64,000 nucleotides of DNA from Hofstenia miamia (lineage: Eukaryota > Xenacoelomorpha > Acoela > Hofsteniidae): NCBI GenBank assembly GCA_900660155.1, contig CABFPE010000006.1, positions 1,969,890 through 2,033,889 of the forward strand, given 5' to 3'. Of this stretch, positions 47,701 to 59,535 are shown in pieces (positions within the stretch are counted from its first letter, which is position 1; the number at the start of each line of letters is the position of its first letter). The position numbers were made by a program, and so were the translations under genes. Under the pieces are notes generated by a model. It was not told the DNA's origin. It saw only the letters and a list, made by a program, of their open reading frames with translations, and did not search any database.

Positions 47701-48185
47701 ACAGAACAATGAACAGTGAAGTTTACAAATTAATGAATCCAAATAATTTTCACACTAATTTCATTTCTTACAGCCAATGTTTACCAAGTAAAGTTAAATC
47801 TCCGTTTCACTATTTAGTGAATATGACTTTGAAATTACCGTGAAAGTACAGTATGTCTGCCTAATCAATTATTTTCAGAATGCAGCTTTCATCAGGAAAC
47901 CTCTTTAAAATATCTAAATTGCAGTAATTAATGATTTACTGACTTCATTTGCTTGCGCTTGAACGATCTGAATCTAATTTTAACAAATGTATTACTTTCC
48001 ACAAGAACACTAATTTGTTAATACCCTTGCTTTTCAATAGTCGACCCTAAGAAAGTCAATGGCAGGCATCTAATATATTTATCTATATAAGCTTGGAATT
48101 CTAAAGTAATAGTTCGATCAACCATGTAGTCTAAGACTATAATAGTAATTTTGAATTGACCTATTCTGGTACTATGTTATTTTAG
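44141..48185 (+). other. intron of the arrestin-domain gene
   Basis: Inferred from the matching phase-1 donor and acceptor. It holds a 33-bp (TA)n run at 44761-44793, a GGGGGACTGAGCCCCCC patch at 45291-45307 and GAGCCCCTC patches near 47600 that resemble worn hAT ends. No coding sequence was recognised. The short frames at 45819-46043 and 46565-46747 have no domain. Confidence 0.6.
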
Positions 48186-48418
48186 GATTACTACTTCCAT
48201 CATCATTGGAAACGTCATCTTCGCACATAAGATACATTGTAAGAAGAGTCTTTGATTTGGACAATCTTCCACCAATCAGTTATTGTGATTCAAACACCCA
48301 CATTGTAGACATAATAGCTGATGCAACACTTTTACCAATTCAGTGCAAACAAGTTACCTACAAACAAGAAAAATGGATTAAACGTTCATTTAAACGCAAC
48401 GGAATGTTAACTGCAGAA
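48186..48418 (+). CDS. arrestin-domain protein, second half of the arrestin N-domain
   Basis: Acceptor TTATTTTAG and a strong donor GAA/GTACGT; it enters in phase 1 and leaves in phase 0. The product reads LLPSSLETSSSHIRYIVRRV, the PxSFEG..G.IRY.V.A signature at the end of the arrestin N-domain. It continues with DADATLLP-like and QEKWIKRSFKRNGMLTAE, which matches the inter-domain segment where arrestins typically have G-x-hydrophobic strands. Joined to the previous exon it gives an uninterrupted frame. The substitution pattern is that of a divergent alpha-arrestin rather than a visual arrestin. Confidence 0.85.
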
Positions 48419-48662
48419 GTACGTTTAAGTTTTCAAATAAAATTGCGTTCAAGTGCCCTCAAAAATACCTGGGTGGTGTATTTGCAGAAAATGAAATAAT
48501 GGAGGTTATTTTATGCTTCCATGTGCTTGAAAATTTTTAAAAAATACCAATCGATCGATCAATGTCAATATCCCCACACCTCCAAATTTTTTAAGCGATT
48601 TGGAAAGGATTTTTTGAAGATGCTTATGCATATTTATATAAACATATGTACATTACATATAC

Positions 48663-48666
<4 letters not shown>

Positions 48667-48697
<31 letters not shown>

Positions 48698-48773
48698 NNN
48701 NNNNNNNNNNNNNNNNNNNNNNNNNNNNNNNNNNNNNNNNNNNNNNNNNNNNNNNNNNNNNNNNNNNNNNNNN

Positions 48774-48802
<29 letters not shown>
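48667..48802. repeat. (TA)n tract with assembly gap (48698-48773)
   Basis: AT dinucleotide repeats border a 76-N gap on both sides, within an intron of the arrestin-domain gene. The true repeat length is unknown. Confidence 0.95.
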
Positions 48803-48806
<4 letters not shown>

Positions 48807-49965
48807 GAATTGACTTGAACATTAATTAAAAATAGTAATCAAATGAGACTCATTTGGTGTTAAGATTACATAAAAGGGATAAGTATATCTGGAAGTGCTT
48901 AATGTGAAATGCTTAACAGTAAAGTATTTGCTACACATAACCATTATGCTAATGGAATGCTCGCAAAAGGAATGTAAATATTTGGAGATTTTAATGATTT
49001 CCTAAGGAGAAATACTAGAAATTTTTCAAAATTTTTCTCTAATTATTTCAAACTAAATTTTACTATGTATTGTTGAGGTTGTTCTCACTTTGTTCTCACT
49101 CTATTCGAGTCCTTTCAACTTTGTAACCTGCAATAAAAACGAAATATCTGTATTTCTTAGTTGTTTTTGAAATGATATTCTCCTTTTAAAGCCTTCTGTC
49201 AATTATTTCTCAAGGGGGTAATGATTGTTCATGCGCACATGCGTTTTGCTTAAATTTTTTGACTTACAATTTTTTAAGAACTTTTACGACTTCCTTAAAG
49301 ATGTATGCCGTAAAAGTGTTGCTGCTCAAAGACTAGCATCAATGAAGTTCCTTTCAACTAATGCAAGTTTTATATTTTTTTACAATGAAATTGAAAAATT
49401 CACTTGACAAAAAGTGGTCATTTTCTGTCAGAAATTTGAAAACTTAAAATGGTTTGCCTTCCTCAACGAGTCAATATAGTTCTATTTAAAATTTTTGTTT
49501 GGTCTTTCTATCAGCAAAATTGCTTTGATTTTCAACAAAACCAAAAAAATTCTAATATCCTAATTTAATGCAAATCAAGTCTATTCATAGTGCTTGCAAA
49601 TTTCATTTTATGTCTAAGAAACACAATAATAATTTCTTATTCAAAAACCATCTTCTTAAAATTATTAAGTGTTAGGTTTTAACATTAAAAATTTTACCTA
49701 TACAGTGTTTTCTAACAAAAAAAGATTTTTCTTCATTTCAAAATGCTAGCAAGATCAAGTTATGACTTAATAGAAAAATTTCTCACTTAGAAAAACTTGC
49801 CACTTAGAAAAACTTGCCAAGCCATACTTACCATTAATATCAATGATATACAATGGTGTTGAATATAATGTTATGTCTGTATTTTCAAGAATATTTGCAT
49901 TGAATGCCATAGCTGTACATGTTTGAAAAATTATAATGTCTGATATCATGAATTATTCAGTTTAG

Positions 49966-50307
49966 GTAAGCTTAAACTGCGAAGCGTTTGCCCCAGGAGA
50001 TTCAATAGAGATGTGTATCCTTCTATCACAAGTAAGCAAGGAGCTTAAACACAGTCAACACCCTTATCGCAAATTTACCTTTCATCTGTATCAAGTTATT
50101 CTTCATGAGACATCGACGAAGAAAACTATAAAACAGCGAGAAGAAGTTCATCTTGTCTCTCAGTTTTTTAGGATTCTTTCCAACACAGAAGATGGTTTCA
50201 ATGCTTCAAGAATAGTTTTCACAGTGCCTTCACTTCCACCATCATCTTCCCAAGGAGGATCGGTTAACACATATGGACCATTCATTAGAATTAGTTATTA
50301 TATTCAG
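49966..50307 (+). CDS. arrestin-domain protein, C-terminal arrestin domain
   Basis: Acceptor TTCAGTTTAG; donor CAG/GTTTGA; both phase 0, 114 codons. The product starts VSLNCEAFAPGDSIEM, the hallmark of the arrestin C-domain (G-F-x-PGE.I.v). It continues with RKFTFHLYQVILHE and TKKTIKQREEV, then ASRIVFTVPSLPPSS (the LxIPPLPPS element) and GPFIRISYYIQ (the I.I.Y.L.V strand). The order and spacing of all four elements match Arrestin_C. No PPxY motif for NEDD4-type ligases is seen in this exon. Confidence 0.9.
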
Positions 50308-51334
50308 GTTTGACTATCGCTGTGCATAATTAAAAACATGAAAAGTTAAATCATAAATCCATTTTGTTATCAATAGCCCCTATTTTGGTTTTTTAACCTA
50401 AATTGACAGGCTGGTGAATAAATTCTATCCTTATATTGTTCTGATAAACATGTTCTCAATATCACACGAATGCTTGATTGCTAATTAAGTCAAGCGTGAA
50501 CAAAATTTATTCAGCTGACTTAGTATACATATATTGAACAAGTAAGATAGGAGACTCTTACTGCACTCAATATCGTTACTAGTAAAATCAGCTGCTCATT
50601 CATGTGCATTTCTTGAAATTGGTTAGTTCTTGATGAGTATCTGTGAACATTTTGATAATTTGAGAGAATAGGTATGTGTACATGTACACGATTTATAGTA
50701 GTTTACTCTTTTTAAATTCAAGATCCTAAAATTTAGTGTTTATTTTTAATAAAAATTCCGCAAATTATTAAGTCTGACTGACTGCGCGTAGTATCAGTGC
50801 GTGTCAGAGACTGACGCATAGTTTAAGTTTAAAGTCAAAATTTGTGTAGCAGTTCTTTCACATATATTCAATTTCTTCATTGGTCGTGACTAATATATTT
50901 AGTGCTAGGTGTTTTGCAGTCAAATCTGCGTTGGGTATTCCATCAGAATTGAGTAATCCTCAAAATATAGCAGTTAAATATTGCGCTATTGACATATTTA
51001 ATATAATGACCATTGATTTTATTCAAAATAGATAAACTCAAGATAGCAAAATTCTCAATATTGGGCAGTCAATTAAAAGGAGAATTTATAAAACATATTA
51101 TGCAAGGGCATTCAGAATTGCGCTCTGAAGAAATCAAAATGACTTAGTTGATCACTTTTAACGAATTTGTTGAAAACTTTCTCAGTTTCACCACTATATG
51201 CATAGAAACAATGTGCTTGTTAATTTGTGTTTACAATCTTTTGCATGCGATCACGGTCCTGGAAATTTCAATGCCTTATTGACATTGCATATTTAAGAAA
51301 CAGTTTGGGAGAAGTATATAGTGATATCTTCAAG

Positions 51335-51457
51335 TACTGCTTTCAAAAAGCAGGATTCTCCTCTAGTAAAGGCGATACCTCAATCAACAGTGATCTTGAC
51401 AGAAGTGATGATCGTTACTTCAAAACTGGTGAATTCATTGCTAGAATAACTGAAGAG
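51335..51457 (+). CDS. possible cassette exon of the arrestin-domain gene
   Basis: A 41-codon, phase 0-0 segment inside a longer open stretch (from about 51227). It reads YCFQKAGFSSSKGDTSINSD then RYFKTGEFIARITEE, with acceptor ATATCTTCAAG (a poor pyrimidine tract) and donor GAG/GTGATT (weak). If used, only 54 nt separate it from the terminal exon. The serine/aspartate-rich composition would form a loop between C-domain strands. Both splice sites are weak, so it may be skipped or be chance. Confidence 0.3.
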
Positions 51458-51511
51458 GTGATTACAATATGGCATATTCAATACTAGAACATTTCTAATT
51501 CTGTTTTTTAG

Positions 51512-51631
51512 TTTAGAAATCATGTTGAAGTAAAGATACTTGATAATTTTGGCGACACTATTGCAAAAATTGCATCTCTTTGTCCAATATATTTCATCTC
51601 AAGAAAGTTCGTTCAAGTACATGTTGAATAG
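51512..51631 (+). CDS. arrestin-domain protein, probable terminal coding exon
   Basis: The acceptor is very good (TTCTAATTCTGTTTTTTAG) and the exon enters in phase 0, as the 50307 donor requires. It encodes HVEVKILDNFGDTIAKIASL then CPIYFISRKF and ends at a TAG at 51629-51631. The alternating hydrophobic pattern followed by a proline-aliphatic strand fits the last two strands of an arrestin C-domain. Without the candidate exon at 51335 the four exons give 318 residues from the 43879 ATG; with it, 359. The short C-terminus lacks PPxY motifs. Confidence 0.55.
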   Translation, partial: FRNHVEVKILDNFGDTIAKIASLCPIYFISRKFVQVHVE

Positions 51632-52859
51632 GGCACTTGGTGTTACGGTCCTGAGGAAGTGTGTTAAATTGAGGTTTGACTGTATTTGCAAAAGAGTATT
51701 ATCAATTTGAGATTAATGTTTGGGTTCTGTACTTCAGAGCAAATTTTTTGTTTTTAACAATAACAGTCCTTGAAGTGAATCTACAACACATAAAACTCAA
51801 TAACTTTGTTAATGCCATCACTCATAAAATGGCTATAACATTAATAATAGTAATAATAGCAATGATATTATTATTATTACTATTAACTTACACTGTGTTT
51901 TACTGAATAAAAGCTACAGGTTTTAATAACTGCATAATCATTACAGGTGTGAAATCATTATGCATACCCATGAATTACTTAGGTCAGTTGTTTTCTAAAT
52001 CAATTGAAGCAAAACTGTGAAAGCTATGGTAGGTGTGTCCAGTGAAGTTCCGAAGTAGAATTAGAGTTCGTAGTCCCGGAATTTCAAAAATCGTTGTATA
52101 TTCAAGCCCATCATTTTTTGGGGATTTAGATGGTGTTAGAAATTATAGCTAGACATCAAGATAAATATAAATTGTGATTGTCAGCTTTACTTCAGCCATT
52201 TCCTATATCTTTACTGTGGAAGGCATCTATTATTAAAATATGTTCCCCCAAGACTTTATGTTTTCAATAGTTTAATAAATTTTGCTTTTCATATCATTCC
52301 ATAATTAAAAACTTTAAGTAGCAAAAGCCAACATTGAATTCATTCTTTAAAATATGCAATAAACTGAGCAGAAGCTGCTTTTCACTGAGTAATATCCCTA
52401 AGTCATTGCAGGTACTCTTGTAAATGGAGGTTCAGGGTGAATTTGATAAAGTACCAAGAAAAACATGAAATTTTTCTAATGTTTTAAATTCGGTTTTCTT
52501 TCACTTTTAAGACAGCCTTTAGATATGTGCGTGCAGGCTTGGATTAACCATTAGGACATCAAAGGAAGTGGTAACGCAGACCTTTTCATAGTCGAATTTT
52601 TAATGGTACCTCAGTTTTGAATGAAATTATGCGAGTTGCTCAGACAACTTAATTAATTTTGGCACAGCAGAAAATAATGTTGCTTATTTTTTTTATCTTA
52701 AGCCTCTCCATGATTTTTTCCAGGCACAAGAACCATTTTCAAGAAATCATATAAATATTTATAAGCTAGCCCTTAGTAATAATTAATGCTGAAATTTACT
52801 TAGGCCTATTCCATTTCAATAGCATGTTTCATTCTTATTTTTTCTTAAGCAGAACCCAA

Positions 52860-53551
52860 AATCCGAATGAAACGTGGTCAGTTAATTGGTGCACAAAATG
52901 AAAAACTAGCAAAAGTGAAACAAGAACATAATTCGAATATTTAGAAGCGAAGGCTGACCTTGTACAAGTTTTAAAACTGATTCAAATGCCAGAAATAAAT
53001 TTTGTATCAATGCATTTTATGCATTTGTTGACAGACATAAAACTGAAGTGAAGAGAAGAGAAAAGAGATATATAGTGAAATTGCAGAGATATTTTCTTTT
53101 TCTAGCGATGTACTTCTACCAGAAATGTCTCTTACTTCTGTTGACACTGAAATATATTCCCAGTCTTGCCAAAACTTTATTGATCTTCAACCAGATGATT
53201 TCAACAGTAATTCGTCATTTGAGCTTCAGCATTTTCATTCATATATGCTCTATTAATTTCTTGAAGAATTTTAAAAAGAAGATTTAGTCATTCTAAACTT
53301 TATAAAATTTATGTAGAAGATAGAATTGAGTGTGCCTTTCAAAATGTAGACATTAATTTTCGTACATTCTTAGCATTAATATTCACAAATTGTTCAAAGC
53401 AGAAATGTGTTAAAAATCCCATCATATCAACTACGAAACGAGGCAGACTGGATGCGTTATCTCTAATAACTCTAGCAGCAGATGTGTTATGTAAGCTTAG
53501 TTTTGAGGATCAATGGCTTGCAACTAAAAAATGCAAGAGAAAACATTTTTA
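52860..53551 (+). pseudogene. decayed coding block, family uncertain
   Basis: Three or four plus-strand stretches in changing frames look protein-coding. First is MKRGQLIGAQNEKLAKVKQE, just after a good acceptor TTTTTCTTAAGCAG. Then come FCINAFYAFVDRHKTEVKRR, an acidic/serine-rich stretch EIAEIFSFSSDVLLPEMSL, and finally IYVEDRIECAFQNVDINF through KRGRLDALSLITLAADV to a stop at 53549-53551. The FYAFVDRH-like segment is weakly reminiscent of BESS-type motifs that close MADF proteins, but this is not firm. Several frame changes argue for a dead gene or a DNA-transposon relic. Confidence 0.35.
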
Positions 53552-54029
53552 AATGCAAGTGAATGTACATGCATATATTCTGTTCTATCTTAATATTATG
53601 CTTGTTTTAATCTAATGGACAAAATGCTGGAAAGTTTAATATGTAATATGTAGACTTTAAATAGCAAGAAAAGTTGTTTTCTTTCTTACTGTTAGTTTTC
53701 ATTTATTGCAATTGACATTAACTTGTGTGGTATATTGTGTTTTATTTTGAATGGCACATATAGGGCACCTAAAACTTCACTAAAAGGCAATATCCAGTCA
53801 TGGGTTGTATGTGTTTCAAAACATCATAGCCATCCTTTGTACCTATATAAAGCTTGAACGCCTTATCTCGCATAGATAATGGTTTCTATGTAGTCCGCAA
53901 TTCTGGTAAGTGTCTAAGCCGAACCTTAAGATGCACTTATCAATTTAAAACCCTTTTATTAACTATTCTGTTATTTTTTTTAATTAGCTAAATTTCTGAT
54001 TAGAAAGTTGTTTAATGTTTCACCTTGGA

Positions 54030-54271
54030 GTAAGAGCCATCTATATATAAGGCCATCCAGCCTAACATTCAACCTTCAATAATATTTTGCTGAATGGCAA
54101 TGCATATGGATTGCTTTTCATTTCTTTTGGGTTTTTAAAGCTAATCGTCTATATATGTCTAAGAAATTGCCTGAAAATAGCAATCTGATATCCAATCGAG
54201 CCGCATATTGATGGACGAAATTTTGGGTTGAATGTTCGGCTGGATAGCCTTATATATATAGATCGCTCTTG
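54030..54271. mobile_element. MITE with about 45-bp inverted ends, 242 bp
   Basis: The left end runs GTAAGAGCCATCTATATATA, then AGGCCATCCAGCC and AACATTCAACC. The reverse complement of the right end runs GCAAGAGCGATCTATATATA, then AGGCTATCCAGCC and AACATTCAACC. A 7-bp direct repeat CCTTGGA flanks both sides (54023-54029 and 54272-54278). Superfamily uncertain; the length of the duplication would allow hAT (8 bp, one mismatch) or another group. Confidence 0.8.
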
Positions 54272-54901
54272 CCTTGGACTTAAGTCACAATAAAGTTAAA
54301 TATTAAAAGTTTGATTAGCATCATCATTCTACCTAAGAATAGAGCCAGTCGAATTTTTGGAATTGGTGTGTACAGGGGAAGAGCTTGTCTTAAATGGGGC
54401 AAGATCACTTTTGAGTAAAGAGACACTCTGCTAAACAAGTAGCAATTTTTAGAAATAGCAACAACGTTTTTGCACGAATTAGGGTTATTTGTTGGATCAA
54501 GGAATATGAAAGGAGCAGTTGTAAATAAGAAAAACTCACTAGGTCTCCCTACCTATACATTTTAGACTATGACAAAATAAGAAATTTCTCCAAACGTTTG
54601 CAAATTATAAAGTTAATATAAATTTTGTAATTATGTGACTGATTGTAGTACTTTGATGCAAAGTCTTGAAAAAATTGGCAACGGTCACCTCTGGTACCCC
54701 AACAAATTCCAAGTACGCGCTTGCTTAGAATACTCAAAATTTTCGCCTTCTTCGAATAGTGTTGCTATATATATATATATATGCCCCTGAGACCCCGAGT
54801 TGGAACCCTGTGGGTGCCGAGATTATCTGGTTGAATTAGAGCAGGTGTAAAAAAAGCGTAGAATATGCCCTAGAATTTCGGGAAATTTTTTGCTAATGCT
54901 T

Positions 54902-55480
54902 CTAATCTTCATGAACTACCACTCTTATTCTAATTAGTAAAAGGAAGTTCACCGGGATCTGGTATTGTTTTTTCAACAATGCCCCCGCAAAGTGAGACAT
55001 CCTTTGTATTGTGGAAAATAACAATTTTCTGAAAAATTTGTTTTTTACAGCTAACGCAAGCTTAATAAATGCATTTATACATCCTTTTGTTTCAACTGAT
55101 TTATTGTAGCAATGTTTTTTAGTATGGTATTTGAAAAAATGATTCTGTACATTAAATACAGTAAGGGACACAGCATATTTTGCATTGTTGGTGTAGAATT
55201 CTTAAAGCCGCTATAAAATAAACGTGTTGAGTAAGCCGAATTTGTTGAATTGAAAAACTTGTCGCAGAAAATTAAGACATCAGGCAGTAGGGGCAGAGTT
55301 GAACGCGTGATCATAAGGCAGGACACTAATTCCGTGGGACGATTTGGGGGCAATTTGTAGACATTTACCCCACTTACATCTTTGCAGTTTTTACACTGCA
55401 AGCAATTGGATTGAAACCCATTTAAATGTAAACATCTTTCAATTGCACTTTTAGTATTTGTACTATTATTGCTACTGTCA
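54902..55480 (-). pseudogene. decayed coding block, possibly a DNA-transposon transposase end
   Basis: On the minus strand, NGFQSNCLQCKNCKD then VYKLPPNRPTELVSCLMITR and LPDVLIFCDKFFNST read openly. After a frame change the product continues SLTVFNVQNHFFKYHTKKHC, then CINAFIKLALAVKNKFFRKL, to a stop at 54902. The C-x2-C-x2-C cluster followed by a helical C-terminus recalls the end of P/THAP9-type transposases, but similarity is only by general pattern. It lies between two MITEs. No splice pattern supports a host gene. Confidence 0.35.
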
Positions 55481-55970
55481 TTTGTTATACGTATCTATTG
55501 AAACTTTACATTAGTCGATTGTGTGTTTGAAAGATATAGTAAGCACTACCAATCTAGTAATTCGTGTAAAGCTATAGTCTAACTGTTAAATTGTCTAAAA
55601 CACTTTGAAAAAAATCTTGAATGGGATTCAATTCTTGAGACATTGTCTATCAGGGAAGTGAGATTCTTCAAAAACCAATTAACTTGCGTAACATCCAAAA
55701 AGCATGTAATCTACACATTCATTAAGATATTTTAATTGAAATCAGAAAGTTAATAGATTTCGCGAATATTTTTTGCAGTAAATTATTGTAGTTTCATTCG
55801 ACAATAACATCTTTCTGACGCTGATTGATGCACGGTATTTCAATAGAACATATTATGAAAAAATCATTGATTAGGTATTCATTGAGTATCTGTGGCTTCG
55901 TTGAAATATTTTTAACTGATAAATGATTTATTTATTGTCCAATACATTGAAATATATAAATTTGACTTAA

Positions 55971-56490
55971 CCCTGGGGTACCCAAAGCGTCAAGCAGTAG
56001 CTATTTTTTTGGTCGCACACAGTTACAATTGATCGGATAATTGTAAAAATTTGAGTGTTGCAATTTTTGGCTAATTTGTTACAAATTTGGCCTTGGGTCA
56101 TATATGACCCTATGGGCCTTATGGTTGGTTGTTCATTACATATAGTAAACTTACTTATAGTAAACATCAAACAAAAACAGCTTTTAAATACTTACGAGGC
56201 AAAAAACATTTATTGTAATACTTTCAAATTCTTCTAACTCTGCTATAAAAGGCACATAATCAATTTAAAAACCACGACTTGACAACAATATGCTCATTCA
56301 CAAAATCCGCCATCTTTGTGATGCAATTATGTAAATGTGTTGCACAATCTTGGCACCAAACCTCCGCAGTTTTACAGGTCGTATGTGGGACTTTGGGCTG
56401 TAGAAACGATATTTTCTGTCTCACAATAGATAAACCATAGCGATGCTCCAAAATGGTGGTGTCATATATGACCCCAGGGGTACCTCAGGG
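55971..56490 (-). mobile_element. piggyBac-type element, 520 bp, TTAA-flanked, with palindrome
   Basis: The ends are CCCTGGGGTACCC and, reverse-complemented, CCCTGAGGTACCC, each adjoining TTAA (55967-55970 and 56491-56494). A perfect 16-bp palindrome GGGTCATATATGACCC lies at 56095-56110, and a near copy, GTGTCATATATGACCCC, is next to the right end (56459-56475). On the minus strand, TTCKTAEVWCQDCATHL-like residues (56370-56320) have cysteine spacing that recalls the cysteine-rich C-terminus of piggyBac transposases. The rest of any transposase is missing. Confidence 0.75.
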
Positions 56491-56494
56491 TTAA

Positions 56495-58548
56495 TGCAAA
56501 TGCCTGAATCGATTACGCATTGAAAAATTAAATTGAAATAATTCCCGTGGGTTTCTTTGAATTTTGAAATTTGATGCGTATTTTATCGAAAATGAACTAA
56601 GACCGTAAATGAGAGATGGAACCGGATAATGACCGAAGGATCTGTTTGAGCAGGGGCTGGCAATTACCGGCTTACAGCCGTTTGACTTTTTCAGAACGTC
56701 TGTTAATTTTAACGGGTATTTATGCATTAAAAATAAAAAAATCTTGTTATATTTGATAAGGAGCAAATATTTTGCTTAGAAAGAAAATTATTTCTACTAG
56801 AAATGTTTTAATATTTGAGATGATTTCTTCCAAAAATTCCTAAACGCTCATAACTTACAAACTAATAAAGATATTTCTAATCTGAAACCACCACAAGATA
56901 GAGAGATGTTTTCTCTTTCTCTTTATCTTAATTCATGCCTCGTCCCGAGCCTGTTGAAGCTTTCCTGACTGGAGCTCAAACAGCTTATCTTCAGAAAGCA
57001 AAATATTTCTTAGAGTAGCTGTGTTTCCATTGGCATTAGAACGCCTCATAATCTGAACACTAAGTACGGAAAGAATTTGAATATCTTTACAAAAATACTA
57101 CCTAACTGCGTAACAAAATCAGCAATAATTCAATTACAAAATGCAAAGAACTTATATGTAGATGAAATCAAAATTTGTTTTTGTAGAAATATATCTATAT
57201 GTTATAATCGTTTGTAAAAAAATCGTGTTTGGCAGTCTGTCTTTGTACCAATTATTTTTACAGTAAAAACAGCTAAGAGTAGTGTTTCAAACAACATACT
57301 TTAAAATAGCGTTATCAATTGTATGAATTAAAAATTAACTATGAGGGGAATTATGGCTTTTGAATACATTATTTTATGAATAACCATGCATTTGAAAATT
57401 TTTTAATTCAACTTTTACAAAATTTTTATAACAATTCAGTTTCAATTCATCTAAGAGCCCCGTATTCAAAAATTAAGTATAATCAGTGATGTACTCGGGG
57501 AGGAAAGAAGGGGTGGGGGGCTCAGCCAACTTTGTTAAATTCGATTGGGGACCTACACACACAAAATATACTACTCAAACTTAGAGCCCCTCTTGTTCAT
57601 TATTTAGGAATACATGCCTGAGTAAAACAATTTAAAGTCTCATGTAACTATATGCTGTGTAATAAATGTGTTTTTAATGCGTTTGTGATTAATTTGAAAA
57701 TTAGTAAATGTCCATGATTTTCTAAATGCCAATATGTGTGTAATTGTATATCGTATACATAAATAATTTTTCTTTCATTCAAAGTGATGCAAGCTATTTT
57801 AGGCAACAGTTCACATTTACAAAGCCAGTAACGTGTCATTCAAGATACCACTAATATTGACAACTGGCAACCAATCATTTTCAACGGAAATCCGCCCAGT
57901 TTTATCTCCTCGCCGCAATCTCAAAGATCCATTCTCGAAATCGACCCGTGTAATTTATCTTCAACGCAGTTAAGCCCAGGAAATCCGTTACTAGCAATAT
58001 ATTATCAATAAAGAATAAATATTAATTTCTGTTATTTTAGAATTCCGACAAATATTGGCAGAAATCCTAAATACATAATGGCATACTGTTCGTATAAAAA
58101 AGCTCTAAAGATATTTATGGGAATAGCATATTTCCCTTATGTTTATTATTATTTTTTACTTAAACAACTTAAGAGCAATATTTCAAGGTTTTCAAATAAA
58201 TTGAGTTTTTTTAGTTTTACTTCAAGCATGACCTTCTAAAAACTCGGCCTGAAACCTTGCAGCAATGTGATTTATTTATAGATTTTACGCGAAAACAAGC
58301 GCCTCTAGCGGAAAGAGTCGATATTTAATATTCGCGCATGTTTCTGCTTTGTAAAAATTCTGCACAGTGTGCAATAACAAAGAATAGCTGTCTATAGTTG
58401 CCCACATAATATGTCAAGAAATCACATTCTTCATTCAATGCATTTATGTTTGGTTAATGTAACATCAAAACATAATCCAGTTAAGATTGGAAATGATATT
58501 CTATTAAGTTATGGAATAAAGGGCTACTTTGTGATCTTTTCCTTATAG
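56495..58548. other. no supported gene
   Basis: Short frames only. At 57488-57600 a patch (CAGTGATGTACTCGGGGAGG ... GAGCCCCTC) resembles worn hAT-type ends like those near 47600 and 45300. No gene or RNA recognised. Confidence 0.4.
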
Positions 58549-58690
58549 GTCGTTTGCAGAAAGAGAGTAGTTTAATGGGACATACTAAACAAATGTTTGC
58601 TGCTGTGAAGCAGACTTTCTCAACATTACGAATTAATCAAAATACCTTCTTATATACTATACAGAACATTTATTACATTTTCATTCTAGA
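58549..58690 (+). CDS. possible exon of unknown gene
   Basis: A strong acceptor (TCTTTTCCTTATAG) is followed by an open stretch reading RLQKESSLMGHTKQMFAAVK and QTFSTLRINQNTF, which looks like an amphipathic helix from a real protein. No clear donor follows; the open frame continues into less plausible hydrophobic sequence. No family recognised. The end is arbitrary. Confidence 0.25.
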
Positions 58691-59535
58691 TTTTATCAGG
58701 ACGTGCAAGGTCTTCGTTTCATTAGTTATGCACAGTTTTTTATTGGAAGTTATTTTTCTAAACTCCTTGATATGCAAAGTAAAGCGATCCTATAATCAAA
58801 GGCCATCATTAACTAACATACCATTCAAAGTATACATTGCTTTGGTAAATCATATCCTTCTGAATATAAATCCTATGGACATTCAGTCATTTGAAACTGC
58901 AGCCAATGATCTTAAGATGAGTTGATGTGATTGATGAATCCACTTATTATCATTATAGTAATGAATTAACATGGACGAATTGATTATTCCTTCATCAAAT
59001 TCAGTTGAAATTATTTCAATATATTTCTTACTATTTAAAACAAATGAAATAAGTTAAATAACCTCCAAATTCATGGTTCACATATTCTACTAAATATCCA
59101 GCGTTAATGCACCCTTTTGTAAACATCATTAGAGCGGTATTATATATAACTAATGCTTTTAGTAAACACTTCTTAATAATGTGAAAAGAAAGACAATGGT
59201 GCTGTTGCTTAGAAAAAATAAAAATTTATAACCTTATATTTAAAATGTATATAATAAAAAGGTTAAATATATTGGCAGATACATTAAAATTTTATAAGAT
59301 TCCTATAAAATATATTGCCTGAAATTCATATTTGAATCATGCAGGTTGGCCTTCATTTTTAAAGTTCTTGCTGCAAGGTTCCAAGCCGTGTTTTAAGTGG
59401 GTCATGCTTCAAGCTTTAATTATTTTTCTCAAGAGCTTTGCGAATTCATTTTACTAATAATTTACCAGCTTAAGATGATTACCTATAGTTTTTAAGTTAA
59501 TGCAAGACTGTATAGCTATAAAATGTACTTAATTC

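Noticed and set aside
49785-49818. Short tandem duplication CACTTAGAAAAACTTGC
   Set aside because: A two-copy 17-bp slip inside an intron, with no sign of function.
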